Source: an uncultured Bacilli bacterium (GTDB lineage Bacteria > Bacillota_I > Bacilli_A > RF39 > UBA660). Taken from it: a stretch of 13,266 bases of DNA. Of the stretch, positions 1 through 7,498 are shown one piece after another. The stretch covers positions 1 to 13,266 of the forward strand of contig CALVIK010000057.1 of assembly GCA_944329545.1 (NCBI GenBank). The letters run 5' to 3'. Numbering within the stretch: the stretch's first letter is position 1; the number at the start of each line of letters is the position of its first letter. The notes under the pieces were generated by a model. The model was given only the letters and a program-made list of their open reading frames with translations. It had not been told where the DNA came from and did not search any database. The translations under genes and the position numbers were made by a program.

Positions 1-124
1 ACATGTTGATAGATCAATTCAATATAAATGTCATGAAAATGTAACACCAATAGATGTTATAAAAATTAAATTTAAAGATTTTAAAAAATATTATATAATT
101 AATGAAAACAGAAAAGTTTTGTAA
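1..124 (+). CDS. 3' end of an unidentified protein gene (partial)
   Basis: An open frame enters at the left edge and stops at TAA 122-124, giving about 40 C-terminal residues that end in ENRKVL. The segment is Lys/Ile-rich and moderately hydrophilic, with no membrane segment. A good intrinsic terminator follows at once, which supports this being a genuine gene end. I do not recognise the family, and too little is visible to assign a function. The start lies outside the window. Confidence 0.5.
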   Translation, partial: HVDRSIQYKCHENVTPIDVIKIKFKDFKKYYIINENRKVL

Positions 125-150
125 GCAGCATTTAATTGTTGCTTTTTTTT
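125..150 (+). terminator. Intrinsic terminator after the left-edge gene
   Basis: The stem GCAGCA (125-130) pairs with TGTTGC (137-142), with one G-U pair and the loop TTTAAT. Eight T residues follow. It starts directly after the TAA at 122-124, and it isolates the upstream gene from the comEC remnant. Confidence 0.7.
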
Positions 151-181
151 GAAAACAAACTGTTTGTAACCGTGTGCATAA

Positions 182-764
182 ACGATAATTACCACATGGT
201 GATTTTGATCACGGAGGGATGGCTCAAAAAATTATTGAAAATTTTCCTGTTAAAAATATTTTTTTAAATAGTGGAAAAAATAATGCCCTAGAAAAAGAAA
301 TAATGGAAAAAGCTTTCAATAAAAAAATAAAAGTTAAAAACATTCATAATTATCATTTAAAAATAGCTGAATTTACTTTTAATATATACTCTTTAAATAA
401 TAAGTTAGATGAAAATGATGATTCTTTAGTTATCGAAACCGAGATAAACGGGTACAAATTATTGTTTATGGGCGATGCATCCGCAAAAAGCGAAAACTAT
501 TTATTAAAAAAACATCATTTTAACAATATTGATATTTTAAAAGTAGCGCATCATGGGAGTAATACTAGTACTAGTCCAAACTTTGTTAAAAAAGTAAATC
601 CTAAATATTCTTTGCTATCAGTAGGGGAAAATAATATATATAACCATCCAAGTTTAACCGTGCTAAAAAATTTAAAAAATTCAGTTATTTATCGAACTGA
701 TAAAGATGGTAGTGTGAAATTTCTATTTACAAATAAATTACAAATAAAAAAACAATCTCCTTAA
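182..764 (+). pseudogene. comEC: comEC C-terminal metallo-beta-lactamase remnant, 5'-truncated and frameshifted
   Basis: ComEC/Rec2 is the membrane channel for DNA uptake in competence. Gram-positive proteins are usually around 700 residues, with a C-terminal metallo-beta-lactamase-like domain. Only that domain remains. Visible are the HGDFDH metal motif (195-212), the LLFMGDA block, the VAHHGSNTS block and the terminal YNHPS...YRTDKDGSVKF signature. The first in-frame ATG is at 219, after the HGDFDH motif, and in-frame TAA lies at 186-188, so no plausible start retains the motif. Codons 182-193 read TIIT in another frame; removing the single A at 194 would give TIITHGDFDH, as expected for the family. 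This suggests one frameshift plus loss of roughly the first three quarters of the gene. A stand-alone protein starting at 219 would lack the metal motif. Family call confident; pseudogene status probable. Confidence 0.75.
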
Positions 765-819
765 GCATAGATTAATTATATATACAAAAACAAGTTATAA
801 GAATATATTAAAATAGAGA

Positions 820-1008
820 TGGCAAAATTTTATTATTGGTGCATATAATTAAAAGAAAAAGCAATAATAAATGTAGGTGCGTCTCTACTATGGTCACCCC
901 CAGTTATATGAAAATATAGCATATCTTTTACGATGAGGTTTTCATCACTATTTCCGCCCGCTAAAGCATTTAGCGTTTATATAGATGCCCGCATTTTTGC
1001 GGGCTTTA
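820..1008 (+). ncRNA. Probable structured non-coding RNA, class not identified
   Basis: This gap has no convincing reading frame but a run of clean hairpins. One is 903-909 with 914-920 closed by a GAAA (GNRA) tetraloop. Another is 932-937 with 941-946 (loop GTT). A third is 959-965 with 969-975 (7 bp, loop GCA). The last is GCCCGC 987-992 with GCGGGC 999-1004, then CTTTAATATT, a terminator-like end. GGTG...ATATA near 839-848 can pair imperfectly with TATAT...TGCC near 979-990, closing the whole element. The downstream gene has its own strong promoter, so a free RNA of about 190 nt is likelier than a riboswitch. I see no tmRNA, RNase P, SRP or T-box signature. 6S and raiA-type RNAs are classes worth testing. 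The 5' end is a guess, based on an AT-rich -10-like stretch at 804-814. Confidence 0.45.
987..1008 (+). terminator. Intrinsic terminator of the putative RNA
   Basis: A 6-bp all-G/C stem, GCCCGC (987-992) and GCGGGC (999-1004), with the loop ATTTTT, is followed by CTTTAAT. The stem is strong but the T tract is short. It sits just before the promoter at 1012-1039, so it separates two transcription units. Confidence 0.6.
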
Positions 1009-1011
1009 ATA

Positions 1012-1039
1012 TTGACTTTTCATAAAAAAAATATATAAT
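1012..1039 (+). promoter_or_regulatory. Sigma-A type promoter for the 1062 gene
   Basis: The -35 box is TTGACT (1012-1017) and the -10 box is TATAAT (1034-1039), with a 16-base spacer. The ribosome-binding site AGGAAG (1051-1056) precedes the ATG at 1062 by five bases. Confidence 0.7.
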
Positions 1040-1061
1040 AATTAAACGAAAGGAAGATTAT

Positions 1062-1472
1062 ATGGAAAATAGTAAACAAATTTATTTAGTAAAAAGTGCG
1101 GATTTAATGAAAGCAACTTTATATGAAGGTGGGTGTCTTGCTTATACTCCTATGGGAGGAATCGCGCATTTAATTCAGAAAAAAGCTGATGAAGACTTAG
1201 GAAAACTAGATTTTATTTTAGTTCATGATTATGGTAATTTTTACAAAGAATGCTTAACTGATTTACCAATTGCCAAAGGGAAAAAAATGAATGTTCCAGT
1301 TTATATTAATGATAGTGCCACTTTAGCGTCAGTAACACCTACTAAAGCTTTAAAATTTGCGAAAAAATCCAAAAATTATGTTACGAATTTTTACAAAACT
1401 TATGCTTCTGGCTTAAACGCTATTTACGAGCATCAAGCTAAAGAGAGCGGTTATCAAAAACGCCTTAAATAA
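1062..1472 (+). CDS. Hypothetical protein, 136 residues
   Basis: This is a 136-residue soluble-looking protein with no signal peptide or membrane segment. It is Lys-rich, with a basic C-terminus ending GYQKRLK. A Gly/Tyr-rich stretch (EGGCLAYTPMGG, residues about 22-33) and a hydrophobic core, LDFILVHDYGNFY (about 49-61), are its most distinctive parts. I do not recognise the family. Its reality is supported by a good promoter, a well-spaced AGGAAG ribosome-binding site and codon use like its neighbours. Its stop overlaps the last bases of the convergent membrane-protein gene by 8 bases, and no terminator is visible between them. Confidence 0.7.
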   Translation: MENSKQIYLVKSADLMKATLYEGGCLAYTPMGGIAHLIQKKADEDLGKLDFILVHDYGNFYKECLTDLPIAKGKKMNVPVYINDSATLASVTPTKALKFAKKSKNYVTNFYKTYASGLNAIYEHQAKESGYQKRLK

Positions 1473-2001
1473 CATAGTGGTTAATTCCATATTTTTGCTC
1501 TTTAGTATCATAAAATAAATCATTTTCTGGTGGATAATAAGTTAATAAAGCAAAAATTATATAAGTAATAATAATAAAGATAAAACTTAAGTAACCTAAA
1601 TTTTTTAAATGTTTAGTTTTTAAAATGTTATAGTTTATTATTTCTGCTAAACATATGACAAAAAATAAAAGGGTAATATTTAAAATCATATTTTCGCCAA
1701 GCGTGTTATATAAAGGCAGATAAATGATTAAAAAAATAGGAATGCTAGTGAAAGCCGAAATAAACGCACTAGCTAAAAAATTACTACTTTTAATATTCCA
1801 TTTTTTAAAAGCCCAGTAATCAAATAAGCTTACTATTAAGATAGAAGTAAATAATATTTTCATATGTTCCCAAATACTTTCATTTACAGGGAAAAAAATA
1901 CTAAATAAAGTACTTGGAAACCAAGAATACATAAAATGAGCTAGAAAACTTAAAATAAATATCAGGAAAACATCAATGAATTTTATCTTTTTTAATGTCA
2001 T
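1465..2001 (-). CDS. DUF6512-like integral membrane protein
   Basis: This 178-residue protein has about five hydrophobic segments (roughly residues 8-36, 48-66, 74-95, 104-126 and 134-155) and short polar ends. Two blocks resemble DUF6512 proteins of Firmicutes: FSIFFPVNESIWEHMKI near residue 34, and a C-terminal PPENDLFYDTKEQKYGI. The function of that family is unknown to me; membrane location follows from hydrophobicity. The ribosome-binding site AAGGTGATTTT is well placed before the ATG. The gene diverges from dnaG, and a -10-like TATTAT (2019-2024, minus strand) lies 17 bases before the start. The family assignment is from recalled motifs only. Confidence 0.65.
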   Translation of the reverse strand: MTLKKIKFIDVFLIFILSFLAHFMYSWFPSTLFSIFFPVNESIWEHMKILFTSILIVSLFDYWAFKKWNIKSSNFLASAFISAFTSIPIFLIIYLPLYNTLGENMILNITLLFFVICLAEIINYNILKTKHLKNLGYLSFIFIIITYIIFALLTYYPPENDLFYDTKEQKYGINHYVI

Positions 2002-2069
2002 AAAATCACCTTCAGTTAATAATATGTCCGAAAAAAATAAAAAAAAACTAAAAATTTGCGAAAAAAAAA

Positions 2070-2107
2070 GGGATTTTTGTTTTTTTGTCGTATATTAATA
2101 TATAGGG
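2070..2107 (+). promoter_or_regulatory. Promoter-like element of dnaG operon, shared with the bacteriocin exporter gene
   Basis: The segment reads GGGATTTTT, G, T7, G, TC, G, TAT, then an AT-rich run to ATATATAGGG. The first 24 positions match the segment at 9485-9508 at 21 positions with no gap. Candidate -10 boxes are TATATT (2091-2096) and TAATAT (2096-2101). No good TTGACA-like -35 box sits at the right distance. A promoter role is inferred from position and from the shared element. Confidence 0.4.
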
Positions 2108-2118
2108 AGTTGTTGTTT

Positions 2119-3843
2119 GTGAAATTTTTAAGTGGGGAAAAAATAAACGAAATTAGAAATAGTGTTGATATTGTCGATGTTATTAGTAATTATGTTCAAC
2201 TGACACCAAAAGGTAAAAATTTTATGGGCATTTGTCCTTTTCACGATGATAACAGCCCTAGTATGAGTGTTAGCCGCGAGAAAAAAATTTATAAATGTTT
2301 TTCTTGTGGGGCGACTGGTAGCGTTTTTAAATTTATTATGGATTATGAAAACATTAGTTTTCCAGAGGCTATTAAAAAAGTGGCAGATATGGCCGGCATT
2401 AATGTTGAAATTGGCAATATGCCAACAAAATTTAAAAGTCCACTTTACGAAGTATATGCTTTGAGTTTAAAATTTTATACAAATAGTATTAATACAAGCG
2501 CCGGTAAAGAAGCTAAAGCTTATTTAGCTAAGCGGTATATCGATGAAAAAATTATTAAAGAATTTCAAATAGGTCTTGCTTTAAAGCAAAATGATGCGCT
2601 TAGTAAAATACTTTTAAAAAAATATAAACCGGATTTACTTTTAAAAAGTGGGCTTATTGGCAAAAATGACTATGATTATTATGATTTATTTAGAGATCGT
2701 ATTATGTTTCCGCTTTACGATTTAACTGGACAAGTTGTCGCCTATAGTGGCCGTATTTACGATAAAGAAGATATTTCCAAATATTTTAATACTAGAGAAA
2801 CAGAAATATTTAAAAAAGGTGAGCTTCTTTATAATTACCATCGTGCTCGCGATGAAGCAAGGCAAAAAGGTGTAGTAATTGTTATGGAAGGCTTTATGGA
2901 TGTTATTCGTGCATATTCTATTGACCTAAAAAATGTCGTAGCTACTATGGGAACGGCGGTAACGAGTTTCCAAGCTAGTTTAATAAAAAAAATGGCGAAA
3001 GAAGTAATATTGTGTTTTGATGGTGATAAAGCCGGAGCTAAAGCAACTATTAGCTGTGCGGATGAACTGTTTAAAATTGGGGTAACACCTAAGGTAATTC
3101 GTCTTGAAAACGATATGGATCCAGATGAGTACATTTTAAAATATGGTAAAGAGCAATTTTTAGAGAAAATAAATAATCCTTTAGATATTATCGATTTTAA
3201 GTTTGCTTATTATAAAGTAGGTCTTGATTTAACAAGTAGTACTGATTTATCAAATTATGTTAGTATTATGATTAAAGAAATTGATAAAATAGATGATGAT
3301 ATTTTAAAAGAAGTTATGCTAAAACGCTTAAGTAGAGACTCTGGCTTAAATTATGAAACATTAAAAGAAAAAATTACAATAAAACCGGTAATAATAAAAA
3401 AAGAAGAAAAAGCAGTTAAAACTAATAAATATGATATTGCCCAGCGTAATTTAGTGTGGTATATGCTTAAAAGCCCTAAGGTTATTAAAATGTACGATAA
3501 TCGGGTAACTTTTATGCCTAATGCTTCATATCGCCTTTTAGCGCGGGAAATTAGCTTATTTTATCAAAATTATGGTTATCTTGATGAAGCAGAATTTATG
3601 GACTATATTATGGAAGATGAAAGTTTAATTGAAACTTTAAAAAACATAAATAAAGCTAATATTAAAGAAACTTTTACTGATGAGGAAATTAACGATTATA
3701 TTAATGTTATTTATGATTATAATATAAAAAGTGAAACAAAAAGATTGCAAAAAGAACTAGAAAAAGAAGTTAGTCCTTTAAAAAAGGCTAAAATAGTTCA
3801 ACGCATGATTGATCTAAAAAAAGGAGTGGGTGAAAATGTTTAG
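2119..3843 (+). CDS. dnaG: DNA primase DnaG
   Basis: DnaG makes the RNA primers for Okazaki fragments at the replication fork, working with the replicative helicase. At 574 residues it is a usual length. The N-terminal zinc domain shows C39, H42, C60 and C63. The TOPRIM catalytic core has E257 in EGFMD and the D301/D303 pair in DGDKAG. The C-terminal quarter is the helical helicase-binding region. I chose the GTG at 2119, preceded by GGGAG at 2105-2109 with nine bases of spacing, because the protein then begins VKFLSGEKINEIRNSVDIV as expected for DnaG. A longer frame from TTG 2056 lacks a ribosome-binding site. It is first in an operon with rpoD, with its end overlapping the rpoD start, an arrangement classical in Firmicutes. 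Confidence 0.97.
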   Translation: MKFLSGEKINEIRNSVDIVDVISNYVQLTPKGKNFMGICPFHDDNSPSMSVSREKKIYKCFSCGATGSVFKFIMDYENISFPEAIKKVADMAGINVEIGNMPTKFKSPLYEVYALSLKFYTNSINTSAGKEAKAYLAKRYIDEKIIKEFQIGLALKQNDALSKILLKKYKPDLLLKSGLIGKNDYDYYDLFRDRIMFPLYDLTGQVVAYSGRIYDKEDISKYFNTRETEIFKKGELLYNYHRARDEARQKGVVIVMEGFMDVIRAYSIDLKNVVATMGTAVTSFQASLIKKMAKEVILCFDGDKAGAKATISCADELFKIGVTPKVIRLENDMDPDEYILKYGKEQFLEKINNPLDIIDFKFAYYKVGLDLTSSTDLSNYVSIMIKEIDKIDDDILKEVMLKRLSRDSGLNYETLKEKITIKPVIIKKEEKAVKTNKYDIAQRNLVWYMLKSPKVIKMYDNRVTFMPNASYRLLAREISLFYQNYGYLDEAEFMDYIMEDESLIETLKNINKANIKETFTDEEINDYINVIYDYNIKSETKRLQKELEKEVSPLKKAKIVQRMIDLKKGVGENV

Positions 3844-4906
3844 CGAAATAAAAACTTTTGAGGAAAGAAAAAAAGAATTAATTAAAGCTGGAAAACAAAA
3901 GGGGCAAATTACTTATGAAGAATTAGCCGACAAATTAAAAGGATTAGAACTTGATGCTGATAGTTTAGATGAATTATATAATGCTTTAAATGAAAATCAC
4001 ATTGCTGTTGTTTCCGAAAACGAAGAAAACGATGATCCTAATAGTGATAGTAATGAAGTTTTAACGAAAGATTTAACGATTAATGACCCTGTTAGAATGT
4101 ATTTAAAAGAAATTGGCCAAATAAAACTTTTAACTTTAGAAGAAGAATTAGATTTAGCTGATAAAATTTCGGCTGGCGATGAAAATGCTAAAGCCACTTT
4201 AGCGGAAGCAAATTTAAGACTAGTTGTTAGTATTGCTAAAAGATATGTTGGCCGGGGAATGCTTTTCCTTGATTTAATTCAAGAAGGAAATATTGGCCTT
4301 ATGAAAGCAGTTGATAAATTTGATGTCAGCAAAGGTTATAAATTTTCAACTTATGCTACTTGGTGGATTAGACAAGCTATTACAAGAGCCATAGCTGATC
4401 AAGCTAGGACCATTAGAGTGCCAGTACATATGGTTGAAACTATTAATAAACTAGCGCGAATTGAAAGACAATTAACCTTAGAGTTAAATAGAGAACCAAC
4501 AGAAGCAGAACTTTCTAAAAAAATGGGAATGTCGGTTGAAAAAATTAGGGAAATTAATAAAATAAGTCAAGAACCAGTTAGTTTAGAAACACCAATTGGT
4601 GAAGAAGAAGATTCGCATTTAGGTGATTTTATTCCTGATGAAACTAATATGAGTCCAGAAGATTTTGCCGTTAATGAGCTTTTAAAAGATGAAATTTCTG
4701 AGGTTTTACTTACTTTAACAGAAAGAGAAGAAAAAGTTATTCGCTTGCGTTTTGGCCTCGAAGATGGACGACCACGAACATTAGAAGAAGTTGGTCAGTT
4801 ATTTGGGGTAACTAGAGAGCGTATTAGACAAATTGAAGCTAAAGCTTTAAGAAAATTGCGTCATCCATCAAGAAGTCGTAAATTAAAAGACTATTTAGGT
4901 GATTAA
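3836..4906 (+). CDS. rpoD: Housekeeping RNA polymerase sigma factor (sigma-70/SigA)
   Basis: This is the primary sigma factor, which directs RNA polymerase to -35/-10 promoters. At 356 residues it is close to SigA of Bacilli. A short region 1.1 is followed by region 1.2 (NDPVRMYLKEIGQIKLLT). Region 2 has the RLVVSIAKRY, DLIQEGNIGLMKAVDKFD and YKFSTYATWWIRQAI blocks. Region 3 follows, then region 4 with LTEREEKVIRLRFGL and the helix-turn-helix LEEVGQLFGVTRERIRQIE. I chose the ATG at 3836 (nine bases after GGAG 3823-3826) over the GTG at 3830, which is only three bases from it. The gene overlaps the dnaG stop by 8 bases and shares one base with trmK (TAATG). Region 4 looks intact and typical, so consensus promoters such as the one at 12969 should be readable by it. 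Confidence 0.97.
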   Translation: MFSEIKTFEERKKELIKAGKQKGQITYEELADKLKGLELDADSLDELYNALNENHIAVVSENEENDDPNSDSNEVLTKDLTINDPVRMYLKEIGQIKLLTLEEELDLADKISAGDENAKATLAEANLRLVVSIAKRYVGRGMLFLDLIQEGNIGLMKAVDKFDVSKGYKFSTYATWWIRQAITRAIADQARTIRVPVHMVETINKLARIERQLTLELNREPTEAELSKKMGMSVEKIREINKISQEPVSLETPIGEEEDSHLGDFIPDETNMSPEDFAVNELLKDEISEVLLTLTEREEKVIRLRFGLEDGRPRTLEEVGQLFGVTRERIRQIEAKALRKLRHPSRSRKLKDYLGD

Positions 4907-5508
4907 TGCTTTCTAAAAGATTAAAAGCTTTAAGCGACTTTATTCCTGATGGCAGTAAAGTTATCGATGTGGGAGCTGATCATGCTCTTTTAGACATTTA
5001 TTTGACGAAAGAAAAGAATTGTTTATGTCTAGCTACCGATATTTCTGAAAAATGTGTTTGGAAAGCTTTAGAAAATATTAAAAAGCATCAAGTACAGGTG
5101 AAAGTAAAAGTAGCTGACGGTCTTAAAGGACTTACTTTAAATGATGAAATTATCGTTATTGCCGGTATGGGAACACAAACAATTTTAAAAATAGTACCAA
5201 ATAATTTAACTAATGATTTAATTATTAGTTCTCATCATGATATTCCACTTTTAAGGCGTGAAATGTTTAAAAAAGGTTATTACATTTTTAAAGAACAAGC
5301 TGTTTACGATAAACGGTATTATGTTATTATTTATTTTAAAAAAGGCCGAAAAAAGACTAATTGTTATGTCAGCCCATTTTTAACAAGTAATAAAGAATAT
5401 ATGCGATTTTTATTAAAAAAATATGAAAATATTTTTATTCATACAAAAAATAAAAAAGAAAAATTAAAAATATATTTGTTAATGAGAAAAATTAAAAAAT
5501 TTCTTTAA
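4906..5508 (+). CDS. trmK: tRNA (adenine-22-N1)-methyltransferase TrmK
   Basis: TrmK uses S-adenosylmethionine to methylate A22 in the tRNA D-arm. The 200-residue protein opens LSKRLKALSDFIPDGSKVID. It continues with the SAM-binding VIDVGADHALLDIYL (about residues 19-33), the DIS acidic tip, ADGLKGL and IAGMGTQTI, which in the family is usually GMGG. A lysine-rich tail of about 50 residues is less conserved. It starts at ATG 4906, sharing one base with the rpoD stop, so it is probably translationally coupled as the third gene of dnaG-rpoD-trmK. In Bacillus a Nif3-like gene normally follows trmK; here a TasA-like gene with its own promoter follows. Confidence 0.9.
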   Translation: MLSKRLKALSDFIPDGSKVIDVGADHALLDIYLTKEKNCLCLATDISEKCVWKALENIKKHQVQVKVKVADGLKGLTLNDEIIVIAGMGTQTILKIVPNNLTNDLIISSHHDIPLLRREMFKKGYYIFKEQAVYDKRYYVIIYFKKGRKKTNCYVSPFLTSNKEYMRFLLKKYENIFIHTKNKKEKLKIYLLMRKIKKFL

Positions 5509-5575
5509 ACAAATATATTTTTTTGTTAAATTATGTCAAATTTTAAAAGTGTTTTTGGTGCAGAAAAATAAGGCC

Positions 5576-5604
5576 TTGTATTTATTCTTTTTCTTTGTTA
5601 AAAT
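5576..5604 (+). promoter_or_regulatory. Extended -10 promoter for the first TasA-like gene
   Basis: The -35 box is TTGTAT (5576-5581). After a 17-base spacer comes -10 TAAAAT (5599-5604), preceded by TGT, which makes an extended -10 TGnTAAAAT. An alternative pair lies just downstream: TTGTTA 5595-5600 and TAAAAT 5617-5622, spacer 16. I favour the first on sequence, but the second fits the short-leader layout seen elsewhere in the window. Confidence 0.5.
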
Positions 5605-5639
5605 TTATATGGGTAGTAAAATATTTAAGAGGTGAAGAC

Positions 5640-6137
5640 ATGAGACAAAGAAGACGCAATAGGCTAATTATCTTTACATTAGTGCTTATTGCTTGTACTA
5701 TGGTAGTAGCGTATGCTGCTTTCCAAACCGAACTTACTATTAAAAGTCAAACTAATATTAGTAGTAAGTGGGATATTAAAATAATTGGTGCTTCTGTAAA
5801 AGAAGAGTATGGCACGGCCGAGAACATAAAAAATACCTATGACGATTTGACTGCCAATTTAGAAGCAAATTTATATAGTAAAGGTGATTATGTTCTATAT
5901 GAAATTACTGTCCAAAATGGTGGTACTTTTGCTGCTAAACTCGATAATATTGGTATAACCAATAACAGTAGTGCAGTTAAAGTTACTAATTCTGGTTTTG
6001 ATAAAGGTCAAGTATTAAACCCAAATACGACTGACACTTTAACGGTTAAGGTAGAATATAATCCAGAATATATAGGTGATGCTTCGGGAACAAGTGGGGA
6101 AACTAAGTTAGATTTAACCTTTGTTCAAAACAAATAA
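5640..6137 (+). CDS. TasA/camelysin-like exported protein, paralogue 1
   Basis: The protein has 165 residues. A very basic N-terminus (MRQRRRNR) is followed by one hydrophobic segment (about residues 9-26) ending VVAYAAF, then a polar, Thr/Asn-rich extracellular part. The YA-AF junction resembles the TasA cleavage site (WA-AFND). The later pattern (SKGDYVLYEITVQNGGTFAAKL, ending KLDLTFVQNK) resembles the beta-sandwich of TasA/camelysin fibre proteins. Surface or matrix location is inferred. The ATG at 5640 is chosen because GAGGTG (5629-5634) sits five bases upstream; a frame running in from 5595 has no such site. Two paralogues lie at 7820 and 13014. A lipobox-like LIAC in the hydrophobic segment is not conserved among them. 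No SipW-type peptidase is in the window. Confidence 0.6.
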   Translation: MRQRRRNRLIIFTLVLIACTMVVAYAAFQTELTIKSQTNISSKWDIKIIGASVKEEYGTAENIKNTYDDLTANLEANLYSKGDYVLYEITVQNGGTFAAKLDNIGITNNSSAVKVTNSGFDKGQVLNPNTTDTLTVKVEYNPEYIGDASGTSGETKLDLTFVQNK

Positions 6138-6164
6138 ACATAGTGCTTTTAACTATGTTTTTTT
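6137..6164 (+). terminator. Intrinsic terminator of TasA-like gene 1
   Basis: AACATAGT (6137-6144) pairs perfectly with ACTATGTT (6152-6159) around a 7-base loop, and the T run reaches 6164. It starts on the last base of the stop codon. It separates the gene from the convergent tspO gene. Confidence 0.8.
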
Positions 6165-6588
6165 AATTTATTAAATAAATACTAGTATTTAAATATAAGG
6201 CGAAAAAAAGCCAAATTAAATAAGGTATTTGTAAGTAAGCCGCCAATTTATTATCTTTATAAAATTTGCTTATCATTATTGTAACTAAAATAATTAGTAT
6301 AGTAAGCCAAATAATGCTAAATAATTTTAAATCTAAAGTAAAGAAAATAATACTCCATAAATAATTAAAAACAAGCTGTAAGTAGTAGATGAGTTTTATA
6401 TCTTTACTTTTACTAGTTAAATTATAGCTAATTCCCATTAAAAGATATAAAATAGACCATACAATAGGAAATAAAATACTAGGTGGAGCGAGGGGTGGTT
6501 TTATATAATCGCTATAAACACTAGTATTAATTAATAATCCAATAATCGTTCCCAAGATTAAAGGAAAAAATATACTTATAATTTTCAT
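6163..6588 (-). CDS. tspO: TspO/MBR family membrane protein
   Basis: TspO/MBR proteins are small five-helix membrane proteins that bind porphyrins and related ligands; their bacterial role is usually given as tetrapyrrole or stress signalling. The 141-residue length is typical. Visible are the loop KPPLAPPSILFPIVWSILYLLMGIS (residues about 30-54), the central QLVFNYLWSIIFF (helix 3) and the C-terminal LQIPYLIWLFFALYLNTSI, all family hallmarks. GGTGATAAG precedes the ATG. A TATAAA box (6606-6611, minus strand) lies 17 bases before the start, so the gene probably has its own promoter rather than depending on the solute-binding-protein gene upstream. Confidence 0.92.
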   Translation of the reverse strand: MKIISIFFPLILGTIIGLLINTSVYSDYIKPPLAPPSILFPIVWSILYLLMGISYNLTSKSKDIKLIYYLQLVFNYLWSIIFFTLDLKLFSIIWLTILIILVTIMISKFYKDNKLAAYLQIPYLIWLFFALYLNTSIYLIN

Positions 6589-6617
6589 CTTATCACCACT
6601 ATAAGTTTATAAAAAAG

Positions 6618-6662
6618 TATAAAAAAAAGAACTAATTATATAATTCATTTTTTAAAAGTTCT
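6618..6662 (-). terminator. Probable terminator after the solute-binding lipoprotein gene
   Basis: Read on the minus strand, AGAACT (6662-6657) pairs with AGTTCT (6633-6628) and a run of T residues follows. The intervening 23 bases contain a self-complementary AATTATATAATT that can stack inside. The stem overlaps the end of the coding sequence, as in the terminator at 8299. The main stem is short. Confidence 0.45.
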
Positions 6663-7498
6663 AAATTATCATTCATAAGCGTAAAATAATTTTCATTAGT
6701 GCTTCTTTCTGTTTCCGAAATATTAGCTAAAGTGTGCCAATAAACTATTTCAACGCCAGTATTATCTATTAAATTTTGAACAGTATCATTAACTTCTTCG
6801 TTATTTTCGGCAAATATATAATCAATTTCGCCATCTTTAATTAAAGTTTCAACAGTAGCTAAAGTTTTCGGATCAATAGCTTCTTTATCATCTAAAGAAT
6901 ACACTGTTAAATCATATTTTTCTAAAAAATTAAAGAGATTACTAGCGGTAACAATTGCTTTAGTATCACTATTAGTGACGATTTGTTTTATTTTAGCATC
7001 TAAATTAGAAGCTTCAATTTTTAATTTTTCATAGTTTTCATTAATATCATTGTTTAAATAATAACTATCAGTATATTCGCTAAAACCAGTTTTGATGTTT
7101 TGCGCCATCATTAAGAAATTTGATGGGTCAAGCCATAATTCTTTGGTATCGTTATTATATTCCATAGCTAAAGTCGTATCGATAATTTTTAAGTTTTTAT
7201 TGTTTTCGCGCATTTTATTTACATAATTTTTTTCTTGGGATAAACCGTTAAAAATGTATAAATCGCTATTACTATAATCTTTTATTTGTTTATTAGTAAG
7301 TTCATAAGTATCAATATTAACTCCATCAGGGTAAATACTATGAATAGTCGCGTGTTCGCCATATAATCTTTTAGTAATGTATTCTGTTGGATAATTCGTA
7401 GTATAAATAGTAATATCTTCCATACTATCTCTTTTAATACAACCAGTTAAAGCGGTTGATAAGCATAGTAAACATAAAATAATTATAATTTTTTTCAT
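6632..7498 (-). CDS. ZnuA/PsaA-like metal ABC transporter substrate-binding lipoprotein, ligands not conserved
   Basis: The 288-residue protein has a signal peptide with the lipobox LTGC (Cys20), so it should be a membrane-anchored lipoprotein. The fold markers of cluster A-I metal-binding proteins are present: ITIYTTNYPTEYITKRLYG, the DTYELTNKQIKDYSNSDLYIFNGL block, ELWLDPSN, a long linking helix (about residues 145-175), VTASNLFNFLEKY, and a C-terminal NYFTLMNDNLELLKNEL. The usual metal ligands are not there. By alignment from memory, the first His is D63, the second E120, the third His/Glu S186, and the last acidic position is not obvious. No permease or ATPase gene is nearby. Its start overlaps the yidD stop (ATGA), with AAGGAGG inside yidD. 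The fold is well supported; zinc or manganese specificity is not. Confidence 0.75.
   Translation of the reverse strand: MKKIIIILCLLCLSTALTGCIKRDSMEDITIYTTNYPTEYITKRLYGEHATIHSIYPDGVNIDTYELTNKQIKDYSNSDLYIFNGLSQEKNYVNKMRENNKNLKIIDTTLAMEYNNDTKELWLDPSNFLMMAQNIKTGFSEYTDSYYLNNDINENYEKLKIEASNLDAKIKQIVTNSDTKAIVTASNLFNFLEKYDLTVYSLDDKEAIDPKTLATVETLIKDGEIDYIFAENNEEVNDTVQNLIDNTGVEIVYWHTLANISETERSTNENYFTLMNDNLELLKNELYN

Noticed and set aside
820..1061. Riboswitch controlling the 1062 gene
   Set aside because: A separate strong promoter lies between the structured region and the gene, and no known aptamer core is recognisable.
2056..2118. TTG-initiated 21-codon extension of DnaG
   Set aside because: There is no ribosome-binding site, the codons come from an A/T homopolymer region, and the family N-terminus begins at the GTG at 2119 with a good GGGAG.
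2835..3134. 99-codon minus-strand frame inside dnaG
   Set aside because: It is antisense to the TOPRIM domain and is explained by codon bias of the real gene.
5509..5540. Possible terminator after trmK (AACAAA with TTTGTT)
   Set aside because: The stem is all A/T apart from one pair and no T run follows the hairpin.
5685..5700. Lipobox-like LIAC in TasA-like paralogue 1
   Set aside because: The other two copies do not keep it, while the YAAF junction is shared by all three.
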